Below are positions 1 to 7,498 of a DNA stretch of 44,293 nucleotides, one piece after another. The number at the start of each line of letters is the position of its first letter. Positions within the stretch are counted from its first letter, which is position 1. The DNA comes from Desulfobacca acetoxidans (GTDB taxonomy: Bacteria; Desulfobacterota; Desulfobaccia; Desulfobaccales; 0-14-0-80-60-11). The stretch spans positions 1 through 44,293 of the forward strand of contig DYLF01000001.1 of NCBI GenBank assembly GCA_020722205.1, given 5' to 3'. The notes under the pieces are model-generated. The model worked only from the letters and a program-made list of their open reading frames with translations, did not search any database and was not told the origin of the DNA. Made by a program: the position numbers and the translations under genes.

Positions 1-151
1 GACGGCGGGCCGCCAGCTCCGGCACCACTCCGCCATATTGGGCGTGCAGTTCGATCTGGGTGGCCACTACGCTGGACAAAATGCGCCGGCCATCGACCAC
101 CACCGCCGCCGCGGTTTCATCACATGAGGTTTCCAAGCCAAGAATGACCAT
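1..151 (-). CDS. tsaD: tRNA N6-adenosine threonylcarbamoyltransferase TsaD, 5' part
   Basis: Only the first 50 codons are in the window; the gene runs off the left edge. The minus-strand translation begins [18 protein letters not shown] and continues with [17 protein letters not shown], which matches the well-conserved N-terminus of TsaD (Kae1/Qri7/YgjD family): the ASKHA ATPase phosphate-1 loop with the SCDETAAA signature and the GGVVPELA segment. TsaD transfers the threonylcarbamoyl group to A37 of ANN-decoding tRNAs in the cytoplasm with TsaB and TsaE. The ATG at 151 is preceded on the minus strand by a GAGAGG purine stretch that could act as ribosome binding site. It is separated from the upstream cpaB gene by about 250 bases. 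The identification rests on the N-terminus alone but this segment is highly diagnostic. Confidence 0.93.
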   Translation of the reverse strand, partial: MVILGLETSCDETAAAVVVDGRRILSSVVATQIELHAQYGGVVPELAARR

Positions 152-281
152 CACAAACAAAACCCTCTCACCGCCACGAGGGTTGGGGGGAGGAGACTGC
201 TGATAATACTTTACCCGATGGCAAAAAGCCTGTCAGCAAATTCTTGAGTTTTCGGAGTATAAGGAGAGAATTGAAGCTCTA

Positions 282-317
282 GTGGTCACCGCCAAGTTTA
301 AGGATTGACTTGACCAC
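282..317. other. Inverted repeat between cpaB and tsaD
   Basis: GTGGTCA at 282-288 is exactly repeated in reverse complement at 311-317, with an alternative inner pairing CAAGT/ACTTG in the loop. It lies downstream of cpaB and upstream of tsaD on the minus strand. There is no U tract, so it is not a classical terminator. Its role is unknown. Confidence 0.3.
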
Positions 318-397
318 GCGCTGACCAAGGTGGCTGCGAGAAGTTGATTTTTCAGCTGGCTTAAAAAGAGAGGGATTGCTTTACCTGCGAGCCTGAA

Positions 398-1183
398 CTA
401 AAAACTAAGCACCTCCCGTTTGACTCCGCGAATGATCTCCACACCAGAATCCGACCCTTTCTTGCCCCCTTTCATCACCTGGTTAATGCCCACTCCTGCT
501 GAAGGTACCACCTCTTCGTCTTTCTGCCCCCTTAGGACAAGACGCAGATGGCCCTCCTGGGAAGCCACCGCCAGTATTTCTCCTTCCTCGGGGGTGACTT
601 CCAGAGTGACCGTGGGCACTACCTGAGGCTTTTCGCCCGGTGTCTTTTCGATCTTTTGTCCGGTGCCCAGCACCCGGATATCCTGCAAGACCGTTTTGGC
701 CAGGGGATTATCAGTGAATTGACCCTTATCCACGCTTACAATGACATCCACCCGATTATCCGGACTCACAAAGCCGGCCACCCCTGAGGCCTCGTCCACT
801 TTCACAGTCATCGCCCTCTTATGAGGCGGCAGCAGGGCGGTGAGTCCGGCTGTTGCCCCCTTGGGGGCCAACTTGCTTTCCAGGATAGGCTCTCCAGGGG
901 CAAAAGGGTAAGCCGTCACCCGGCCTTCCAGGTCCTTTATGGCGCCGAACGAACCTTTGGGCACATTTGGCGGCGGCCAGTGGTGAACCGCCAACTGGTC
1001 CCCCCCCAGAGAGACGGCAGTGCCGAGGTCTCTGGCCGCCACCACTACCGGAGCCAGGGTAGGGGTCTCCTTGATCTGCTTCTGAGACTGGTCTTTGAGC
1101 CACCCCATAGCCATGTAAGTGGCCAGGGTACCGGATATGATGGACAGCACCAACCACATCCAGGGAGGAAGGCGTCGGATCAT
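398..1183 (-). CDS. cpaB: Flp pilus assembly protein CpaB/RcpC
   Basis: The 261-residue product has an N-terminal membrane anchor (about residues 7-27, PPWMWLVLSIISGTLATYMA), a SAF-like domain (about 45-105, with VVVAARDLGTAVSLGGDQL and AYPFAPGEPILESKL) and an RcpC-type domain (about 115-225, with MTVKVDEASGVAGFVSPDNRVDVIV). It ends in the typical VEIIRGVKRE tail. CpaB/RcpC is a periplasmic, inner-membrane-anchored component of Tad pilus machines thought to work with the CpaC secretin. A GGAG seven bases before the ATG at 1183 supports the start. It is transcribed away from the tadE-tadG-cpaC genes, so it is not in one operon with its usual partner cpaC. Its last codons overlap a short 7-base tandem repeat. 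Confidence 0.9.
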   Translation of the reverse strand: MIRRLPPWMWLVLSIISGTLATYMAMGWLKDQSQKQIKETPTLAPVVVAARDLGTAVSLGGDQLAVHHWPPPNVPKGSFGAIKDLEGRVTAYPFAPGEPILESKLAPKGATAGLTALLPPHKRAMTVKVDEASGVAGFVSPDNRVDVIVSVDKGQFTDNPLAKTVLQDIRVLGTGQKIEKTPGEKPQVVPTVTLEVTPEEGEILAVASQEGHLRLVLRGQKDEEVVPSAGVGINQVMKGGKKGSDSGVEIIRGVKREVLSF

Positions 1184-1539
1184 ATCATGTCTCCACTTGG
1201 TATTACTGATGTTACTCTGTCACCTTATCGGAATTCCCCCCTCAGACTTAAAGGATATCTTGCATTTTCCCGGAAAGCCCGATGATGTCTCCAGGAGAAA
1301 AGAGGAAAAAAATTAAAGCCGGCCACCTTTCGCGCCGATAAAGACGATGAACGGTTCACTTTTTCCACCGCGGGTCCCCGGTAAGATTAGCTGTCCGTCT
1401 GAGGGATCGGGCAAGAAAAAACCAAAATAGTCGCCATGAGGGGCGGGCAACCAAATTTTCAACCTCGGATCTGGTCTCATCAAAGAAAGTGATGATCAGG
1501 GTCAACTTCCAGTGGAGGGCCGAAGGAAGGGACATTTCT
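1184..1539. other. Divergent intergenic region between cpaB and tadE
   Basis: This stretch of about 350 bases separates the divergently transcribed cpaB and first tadE gene and presumably carries both promoters. I saw no convincing -35/-10 pair, no strong hairpin and no small pilin-like ORF here. Reading frames in it show no recognisable protein, and no Flp-type prepilin sequence was found on either strand. Confidence 0.4.
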
Positions 1540-1983
1540 ATGCGGGCCGGCATTAGAAAGGCAGTCCGACGCTTCTGTCGTCAGACGGGCGGCAGCGTCG
1601 CCGTTGAGTTTGCCATATTGGCGCCAGTGCTGTTGCTGATAATTTCGGGTATTATTGATTTCGGCCACCTGTATATGATGGACCACCTAATCACCAACGC
1701 CACCCGAGAAGGAGCCCGCTACGGCATAGCATATCGGGTGGACGCCAACAACAACCGCATCCCACCCAGCAGTCAGACATCCGAGATAATCAGTGTGGTG
1801 AATAATTATCTGACCGGCAGGATGCCCCCGGGTTCCTGGTCTGTACCGAACCCAACGTATGACGCGGGTACCAAAAAACTCACAGTCACTGTCAACGCCC
1901 AAAAGACCTGGCTCGGTCCGTTAAGTTTGATATTGACCAATCCCTTTAATTTTTCGGCCTCCACCACCATGATTGCAGAGTAA
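1540..1983 (+). CDS. TadE-like pilus assembly protein (first copy)
   Basis: The product is about 147 residues with a TadE-like N-terminus: a short basic leader (RKAVRRFCRQTGG), then SVAVEFAILAPVLLLIISGIID, a hydrophobic segment preceded by the invariant Glu of pseudopilin-like processing. This is followed by the family hallmark ATREGARYG. TadE proteins are minor pseudopilins processed by the prepilin peptidase and needed for Flp pilus biogenesis. The ATG at 1540 was chosen over an upstream in-frame ATG at 1489 because a GGAAGG sequence lies about nine bases upstream and the family normally begins just before this basic stretch. It is followed after 40 bases by a tadG-like gene, and the pair is repeated downstream. 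Confidence 0.85.
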   Translation: MRAGIRKAVRRFCRQTGGSVAVEFAILAPVLLLIISGIIDFGHLYMMDHLITNATREGARYGIAYRVDANNNRIPPSSQTSEIISVVNNYLTGRMPPGSWSVPNPTYDAGTKKLTVTVNAQKTWLGPLSLILTNPFNFSASTTMIAE

Positions 1984-2023
1984 TCTGAGTACGAGGTAAT
2001 AACCTCGGGAAGGAGTATGGACC

Positions 2024-3370
2024 ATGCGTAAAATGAGGAAATTTTTTAGTGTTTTTTCTGATGAAGAGGGCATTGCGGCCCCTGTGACCGGCTTGCTGAT
2101 CACCACCTTTATTGTGTTTCTGGCCATCGCCATCGATCTCGGCCAATTGTATGTCATCAAAAATGAACTGCAAAACGCCGCTGATGGGGCCGCCTTGGCC
2201 GGAGCCAACGCCTTATCCCAACAATCCCAGTACATCGATGTCAACGCCATCAATACGGCGGTGCAAAATTGCGCCGCGCAAAACAAATCCATTGGCTTAA
2301 GCAGTCTTCAGGCCTTCATGGAAACGGGCAAATGGAATTTCGCCACGCAAACTTTTACCCCCATCCCCAACCCCAGTTATACAGTTGAGGTGAATGCCGT
2401 GCGGGTGCGGGTCAGTCGTATGGGGAGCGATGACGGCCAATCCAACAATCCCAAGGTGCCTTCATATTTTGCCAGCATCCTGGGCATCAATGAGCTGACC
2501 ACCACCGCCACCGCCGTGGCCTATCTGGGGATTACCGGTACCAGCTCCCTAGATATTCCTTTTGCCTTGCCGGACAGCATCCTGATCCCTCCCCAGGCCA
2601 ATCTCAGGCCAGGCTTATGGCAGCTTTTCTGGGACGCCATCTCTCCTCCGCAAGCTTATGCCCTGGCTCCCAAGACCCTGCCTTCCTGGCAGGACCTGGG
2701 CGGTTCACCTGACCCTTGGAACAACAATCTTGATCTGAGCCGCGGTACCTGGGTGGACTCCTCTTCCAGCCCCAGTTACAGCCGGGTGCTCAATTATATC
2801 AAGGGCACCACCAAGTTTCCCCAAGTCAAAGTGGCGGACAAACTCTACCCCATGAGCGAGTGGCGATGGGGCGGCAACGTCAAAAACTTTTTTAACGCCC
2901 TGAAAACCAGATACAACGCCAAGAAGGATGCCAACGGCAAGTGGCGGGTAACCGTCGCCATCTATGATCCCACCAAGCCCACGGCTGCCGCCCCGCCCGA
3001 AAAGCCCTGGACCAGGTTGGCCTTCTGGAAACCTTCTTTGATTTCCAAAGCATATGCCTGCGCCTCCTATAAAATCCCCGCCGTGTATATCGACGGCTTT
3101 GTGGCAGTGGATATTACTGGCGTCACCGTGAATGCAAGCTGTGTCACCACCTCTGGTACAAATTCTCAGGGGCAGTATTACCAGGTGGTAAATCCCAACA
3201 GCTGTCGGAATACCTGTTCGGTAGCGATGGAGATCCCGCCGCTTGACCAGAATCAACAAGCGACGGACGCCAACGCAATGGGGAACAATTTCCAACGCAC
3301 TTACCAGGACATGAATTCCTCCTCCAATCCTGTGGCTCTCTGGAACAAAGCCGCCAAGCTGGTGAAATAA
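2024..3370 (+). CDS. TadG-like pilus assembly protein (first copy)
   Basis: The 448-residue product has the N-terminal TadE/G-like module (about residues 14-60): a hydrophobic segment (PVTGLLITTFIVFLAIAIDL) followed by the diagnostic LQNAADGAALAGANAL. The remainder is a long, probably extracytoplasmic region without a recognised domain. It is rich in Asn, Ser and Pro and has several cysteines near the C-terminus (ASCV, NSCRNTC), which may form disulfides. TadG-like proteins are envelope components of Tad systems. An AGGAG upstream of ATG 2024 supports the start. The unusual length beyond the N-terminal module and the Pro-rich stretch around residues 320-340 set it apart from the second copy at 4088. 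Confidence 0.8.
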   Translation: MRKMRKFFSVFSDEEGIAAPVTGLLITTFIVFLAIAIDLGQLYVIKNELQNAADGAALAGANALSQQSQYIDVNAINTAVQNCAAQNKSIGLSSLQAFMETGKWNFATQTFTPIPNPSYTVEVNAVRVRVSRMGSDDGQSNNPKVPSYFASILGINELTTTATAVAYLGITGTSSLDIPFALPDSILIPPQANLRPGLWQLFWDAISPPQAYALAPKTLPSWQDLGGSPDPWNNNLDLSRGTWVDSSSSPSYSRVLNYIKGTTKFPQVKVADKLYPMSEWRWGGNVKNFFNALKTRYNAKKDANGKWRVTVAIYDPTKPTAAAPPEKPWTRLAFWKPSLISKAYACASYKIPAVYIDGFVAVDITGVTVNASCVTTSGTNSQGQYYQVVNPNSCRNTCSVAMEIPPLDQNQQATDANAMGNNFQRTYQDMNSSSNPVALWNKAAKLVK

Positions 3371-3413
3371 CCGCTCTGCCAGCCAGTAACCCGGCATTTT
3401 CTCCTCATTCTTT

Positions 3414-3446
3414 GGGGGCGGTCGGCAACCGCCCCCCAGACCGACC
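3414..3446 (+). other. Two overlapping alternative hairpins between tadG and the second tadE
   Basis: GGGGGCGGT at 3414-3422 pairs perfectly with ACCGCCCCC at 3428-3436. A second perfect stem, GGTCGG at 3420-3425 with CCGACC at 3441-3446, shares bases with the first, so only one can form at a time. No U tract follows. The position after a stop codon suggests a termination, processing or stability element, but the function is inference. Confidence 0.45.
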
Positions 3447-3651
3447 ATCCAGTCAAAGCCAGCGCAGCTCTTGGTCCTGCTCCTGATTGGCTGATCCGGC
3501 ATCTTCCTCGCCCATTGCCTCGGAGTCTCCGTCGCCTCCAAGTGAGGAAAAATTCAAGCCGCCCACCTTACTAGCCGATCTAGACGACAGAAGAATTCCC
3601 TGGCCACGTTTAGCCGATGTGATCCTGCCAGAAGGGAGGAAAAAGGTCATC

Positions 3652-4077
3652 ATGAGACGTTGCCGGTTAAGGTCAAGGCTTGGACGGGAAGATAAAGGGG
3701 CCGTCGCCTCTGAGTTTGCCATCATCATGCCGATCTTCCTGCTGCTGGTGGCCGGCATCATTGACTTCGGACATGCCTGGTACATGAAGCAGATGATCAC
3801 CATGGCAAGCCGAGATGGGGCGCGCTATGGGGCCAAGTACAACCCGGATGGCTTGCCGAGCAGTACCGAGATCCAAAATTTTGTCATCAACAATTACGCC
3901 AACATGCTGCCCAGCGATGCCAATCTGTCGGTGACTGCCAACGCTCCGGGAGCAAGTGGTCAAACACGAACGGTCACCGTCAACGCCATAAAGAACTGGT
4001 TTGTGTTGAGCGCTTTGGTTCCCGGTTTGGGAAGCAACGCCAACCTGTCCGCCTCCACCACCATGTTGATAGAGTAA
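3652..4077 (+). CDS. TadE-like pilus assembly protein (second copy)
   Basis: The product is about 141 residues from the ATG at 3652. After a basic leader (RCRLRSRLGREDKG) comes ASEFAIIMPIFLLLVAGIID, then MASRDGARYG, the same plan as the copy at 1540. The C-terminal end (SASTTMLIE) also mirrors the first copy (SASTTMIAE), so the two are paralogues. The open frame extends 55 codons upstream to 3487, but that extension is Pro/Ser-rich and unlike the family. The ATG at 3652 follows a GGGAGG element by about a dozen bases, slightly long spacing. It precedes a tadG-like gene by ten bases and is very likely co-translated with it. Confidence 0.83.
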   Translation: MRRCRLRSRLGREDKGAVASEFAIIMPIFLLLVAGIIDFGHAWYMKQMITMASRDGARYGAKYNPDGLPSSTEIQNFVINNYANMLPSDANLSVTANAPGASGQTRTVTVNAIKNWFVLSALVPGLGSNANLSASTTMLIE

Positions 4078-4087
4078 GGAGAAACGT

Positions 4088-5107
4088 ATGCTAGCGAGAT
4101 GGAGAAAATTTTTCAGCGACCACTCCGGCACCGTAGCAGTGGCGGCGGCCCTGGGGATCGTGCCCTTTCTGGGCCTGATGGCCGCGGCCTCCGATATGGG
4201 CACAATTTTAACCGTCAAACATGAACTGCAAAATGCCGCCGACGCCGCGGCGTTGGCTGGCACGCGAGCCTATGCCGCCCTCCCGGGTGATAATTTGGAT
4301 TTTACCTTCCCTGACTGGGGGCGCGGCCAGTCAACCGCGCAAACCATTGTGAGCCAGCACAAGGCCGAAGGACAAAGCCTCGCCGACGCCCAGATCAATG
4401 CCGGCTACTACAATCTGACCTCAAAAACCATGCAATCCACCGCCATCACTCCCACCGCCCAGGACGTGCCGGCAATGGAAGTGATTATCAACAAGCAGGA
4501 CGGGAAAAACGGCGGTCCGGTGAAACTGTTCTTTGCCCGCATCTTCGGGAAAAATACCACGGATGTGGCGGCCAGGGCCATCTCCATCATCTCCGGCCCT
4601 TCAAGTATCCGGCCGGGAGAAGGCTTCCCCCTGGCGGTGGCTCAAGCCCTGGTGCAGCAGTGGTGGAGTCTGAATCCGCCGGTCTCCTTCCGGATAGGTT
4701 CAGCCTACCATTATCCGGACGAATCGGCCGGACAATGGACTTCTTTCCTGGTGGATGCCAACAACGTCCCCATCATCAGAGACCTCATTGACAACGGCAA
4801 CCCCACAGAGGTAAAGATCGGCGACAATATCTGGATTGAGCCGGGGACCAAGACCACCCTCTTTCCATACGCGGAGAGCAAGGTCGGGCAGGTGGTGATG
4901 CTGCCGGTGGTCGAGACGGATTTCGACACCCATGCCTGGACGCCGGTGCTGGGTTTTGTGCCCTTCTATATCGAGGCCGCGGTGGGGGGGGACGACAAAT
5001 ACATCCAAGGCCATTTCGTAAAGAATTATACCAAGACGGTGGGGGACAAACCCAGCGGCGACGCGCCTTTTTACGGGGCGGCAACACCCCCGAAATTGGT
5101 TGATTAA
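4088..5107 (+). CDS. TadG-like pilus assembly protein (second copy)
   Basis: The 339-residue product begins with a short cytoplasmic tail and the membrane segment VAVAAALGIVPFLGLMAAASD, followed by the TadE/G signature ELQNAADAAALAGTRAYA. It is therefore a paralogue of the protein at 2024, with a different and shorter C-terminal part. The AGGAG that serves as its ribosome binding site overlaps the stop region of the preceding tadE, which indicates translational coupling. The extracytoplasmic portion has no domain I recognise; it contains aromatic and Pro/Gly-rich stretches. The two pairs are likely successive duplications of a tadE-tadG unit that have diverged. Confidence 0.8.
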   Translation: MLARWRKFFSDHSGTVAVAAALGIVPFLGLMAAASDMGTILTVKHELQNAADAAALAGTRAYAALPGDNLDFTFPDWGRGQSTAQTIVSQHKAEGQSLADAQINAGYYNLTSKTMQSTAITPTAQDVPAMEVIINKQDGKNGGPVKLFFARIFGKNTTDVAARAISIISGPSSIRPGEGFPLAVAQALVQQWWSLNPPVSFRIGSAYHYPDESAGQWTSFLVDANNVPIIRDLIDNGNPTEVKIGDNIWIEPGTKTTLFPYAESKVGQVVMLPVVETDFDTHAWTPVLGFVPFYIEAAVGGDDKYIQGHFVKNYTKTVGDKPSGDAPFYGAATPPKLVD

Positions 5108-5170
5108 TGCCATCTGCTTTTAACCCGCTCCTTATCTGATCTGAAAATTTATTTCTCCTTTTCTTTCTGA

Positions 5171-5203
5171 GAACAACAGTCAATGGCAACTTGGCTGTTG
5201 TTC
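5171..5203 (+). terminator. Hairpin downstream of the tadE-tadG pairs
   Basis: GAACAACAG at 5171-5179 pairs perfectly with CTGTTGTTC at 5195-5203. The stem can extend through a U-G pair and CAA/TTG to about 13 base pairs with a seven-base loop. It lies 60 bases after the second tadG stop and 165 bases before the secretin start. No clear U run follows, so it may be a processing or attenuation site rather than a strong intrinsic terminator. The AT-rich stretch after it (about 5245-5340) could hold the secretin promoter. Confidence 0.5.
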
Positions 5204-5369
5204 GCTTTGCCTAAGACGGCTCCTTCCGCTTACATCTTCCTCTGTTTCTAACTTATTTAAACTATTCAATAATAATTTTTTGCAAAAAAGCATTTAAGTT
5301 TAACTGCGGCTGAGACGATGAGATGAACGAGATTAATAATGTTCAATAAACAGGTCAACCGGAGGCGTT

Positions 5370-6935
5370 ATGGGTCTGTTGCCGAGATTCAGGTTTCGGC
5401 CATCTGAATGGGGACTAGGGTTGTGCCTCATATGCTGTCTGGGATTAGTTATTCCATGGTTTATGGTCCCTTCCGCGGCAGCCCAGAATTTATTGGAACG
5501 GATCAAGGATCAGGACATCTCCCAAACCCTGCGTCTCAAGGTGGGGCAGTCCAAGGTGTTGCGCACCGCTTTTCCCATCATCCGGATATCCGTCGGGAGC
5601 CAGGAAATCGCCGATGTGTTGGTGATATCTCAACGGGAGGTGTACATCACCGGCTTACAGGCAGGATATACCAATATCAGCGTCTGGGGGGAGCATGGCC
5701 GCCTGACCTCCAGCATAGTGCTGGTGGAGTTGGATGTCTCTCTACTCAAGGAAAAGCTTTATCAGGTCCTCCCCACCGAGAAGATTGCGGTCTATCCCAA
5801 TGGCAGATCCGTGGTGCTGGCCGGTGAGGTGTCCAGCCCCGTCGCTGCGCAAACGGCCATCTCGGTGGCCGAGGGCTTCTTGGGCATCAAGGCCGGGGGC
5901 GGCGGGGCAGTTGAGGACCCCAAGGCCTCCCAGACAAATGTGCAAACCAGCACCGGGCCTCAGGGGACCAGCCAGACGGCGGGGAGTGGGGCGCCTGAAA
6001 AGGGGCGGGTCATCAACCTGATGCATATCGGCGGGGTGCAGCAGGTGATGGTGGAGGTGCGCGTTGCCGAAATCAGCCGGGACGTCGGGCGGCAGATCGG
6101 CATCAATTTTTCCGGCATCTCCGGCACAGGCAATTTCGGTGTCAGCTTACTGGACAATCTTACCACTCTCAACAGCTTTTCCCGCAGTTTCACTTCCACC
6201 ACTTTAGACATGGCAGTGACCACAGCCATCAATGCCATGGGGGGGTGGAAGGCCGGAGGGATTCTTTGGACCGCCTTCTTTGCCACCCTGAAACGGGAGG
6301 GGCTGGGTCGGATACTGGCGGAGCCGAACCTGGTGACCACCAGCGGGCAGGAGGCAGAATTCCTGGCCGGGGGGGAGTTTCCTATCCCGGTGCCCCAAAT
6401 GATGGGTACTATTGGTGTCGAATATAAGAAATTTGGGGTAGGTCTGAAATTTCTGCCCATCGTCTTGGATAACGGCAAAATTTCTCTTAAGGTGGCTCCG
6501 GAGGTGTCTGAACTGGACCAGACCCTGGCCCCCATTAACTGGGCCGGCTACATCATCCCTGGTCTCAGGGTGCGGCGCACTTCCACCCAGGTGGAGGTCA
6601 AAGACGGTCAGACACTGGCCATCGCCGGTCTATTGTCCGACAATTACCGCACTATCATCAATAAATTCCCTGTCCTGGGTGACATCCCCATTCTGGGCAC
6701 GGTCTTTCGTTCCAGCCGGTTCCAAAAGAACGAAACAGAGTTGGTGGTCCTGGTCACCCCCTACCTGGTCAAACCAACCACTGCCAAAGATACCCGCCTG
6801 CCCACGGATGCCTACGTGGAGCCCAACGACTATGAGTTTTACCTGCTGGGCAAAAAAGAAGGCCGGGCAGCACCGCGGCCCAAGCCCAAGAAGGAAACTT
6901 TGCCGCCGGGATTCGGACCTGAAGTGGTGCGGTGA
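5370..6935 (+). CDS. cpaC: Tad-type outer-membrane secretin CpaC/RcpA
   Basis: The 521-residue product has a signal peptide (hydrophobic core about 14-32, ending PSAAAQ). A pilus-secretin N-terminal domain follows (about 45-115, LRLKVGQSKVLRTAFPIIRISV to GYTNISVWG), then a BON-like segment (about 125-165, VYPNGRSVVLAGEVSSPVAA) and a secretin domain (about 225-470, with LAEPNLVTTSGQEAEFLAGG and FPVLGDIPILGTVFRS). CpaC/RcpA forms the outer-membrane channel of the Tad pilus. A GGAGG six bases upstream of ATG 5370 fixes the start. A Gly/Gln-rich linker near residues 170-210 separates the BON and secretin parts. It heads a run of envelope lipoprotein genes and probably has its own promoter in the AT-rich region upstream. 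Confidence 0.93.
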   Translation: MGLLPRFRFRPSEWGLGLCLICCLGLVIPWFMVPSAAAQNLLERIKDQDISQTLRLKVGQSKVLRTAFPIIRISVGSQEIADVLVISQREVYITGLQAGYTNISVWGEHGRLTSSIVLVELDVSLLKEKLYQVLPTEKIAVYPNGRSVVLAGEVSSPVAAQTAISVAEGFLGIKAGGGGAVEDPKASQTNVQTSTGPQGTSQTAGSGAPEKGRVINLMHIGGVQQVMVEVRVAEISRDVGRQIGINFSGISGTGNFGVSLLDNLTTLNSFSRSFTSTTLDMAVTTAINAMGGWKAGGILWTAFFATLKREGLGRILAEPNLVTTSGQEAEFLAGGEFPIPVPQMMGTIGVEYKKFGVGLKFLPIVLDNGKISLKVAPEVSELDQTLAPINWAGYIIPGLRVRRTSTQVEVKDGQTLAIAGLLSDNYRTIINKFPVLGDIPILGTVFRSSRFQKNETELVVLVTPYLVKPTTAKDTRLPTDAYVEPNDYEFYLLGKKEGRAAPRPKPKKETLPPGFGPEVVR

Positions 6936-7066
6936 TAGCTGCGACCCGAAAGAAGCGAGAGGATTATTGATAATGTTGGGGGCGAGGAAAGAACTCTGGC
7001 TGAGCAACTTTAAATGGTGCCCAGGGCGCACTCTAACAATGACCGGTTAAGAGGAAGGAACCCCTG

Positions 7067-7375
7067 ATGGATAAGTCATTTTGGCATCTTATCAAAATTC
7101 TCCTGGCCGGGATGATCTTCTCCTGGTCGGTGGGATGCAGCTCCACCTGGGTCAGGGAGTGGTCTCAACCAGGCCTCACAGAACTGGACTATGGCCATTC
7201 GGTGTCCCATAATAAGGCCGAACAGATCGTCAATCCGCCGGGCGGCCGCTCCACCGGCCCGCCTCTGGGTTTAGCCCCGCAAACCGGGCAGACCGTTTAT
7301 AATACGTATAACAAGAGCTTCGAAAGGAAGGATCAGGAAAAACCTAAACCGGTGATTGTGGACCTTAGCCAGTAG
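7067..7375 (+). CDS. Small predicted lipoprotein in the Tad locus
   Basis: The 102-residue product has a lipoprotein signal peptide: MDKSFWHLIKILLAGMIFSW followed by the lipobox SVGC with Cys24 as lipidation site. The mature part is short, Gly/Pro-rich and without a domain I recognise (PPGGRSTGPPLGLAPQ). A GAGGAAGGA element before ATG 7067 supports the start. It lies between the CpaC secretin and two TPR lipoproteins. By position it may act as an accessory or pilotin-like protein for the secretin, in the way RcpB or CpaD do elsewhere, but I see no sequence match to those families, so this is inference. Confidence 0.7.
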   Translation: MDKSFWHLIKILLAGMIFSWSVGCSSTWVREWSQPGLTELDYGHSVSHNKAEQIVNPPGGRSTGPPLGLAPQTGQTVYNTYNKSFERKDQEKPKPVIVDLSQ

Positions 7376-7498
7376 GGTCTATGACGTAGGCAGCAACGGT
7401 GGTTTTTTCTGACTTCCTGGTTTGGACCAGAAGGCCCCGGCCGAGGCCTCCCATTAAGTGCACTGCCTTTTCACTGATTTGGGGAGAATGGTGGCATC

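Noticed and set aside
2705-3541. Long minus-strand frame opposite tadG (278 residues)
   Set aside because: Composition is Gly/His/Arg-rich without family similarity, no ribosome binding site, and it is fully explained as a shadow of the tadG codon bias.
3487-3651. N-terminal extension of the second TadE
   Set aside because: The extension is Pro/Ser-rich, absent in the first TadE, and a ribosome binding site lies before the internal ATG at 3652.
152-5369. Search for a Flp prepilin gene in the Tad locus gaps
   Set aside because: No short frame with the Glu-containing prepilin cleavage site and hydrophobic helix was found on either strand.
6973-7050. 25-codon frame between cpaC and the small lipoprotein gene
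   Set aside because: It has an AGAGG upstream but the peptide is of random composition and nothing supports it.
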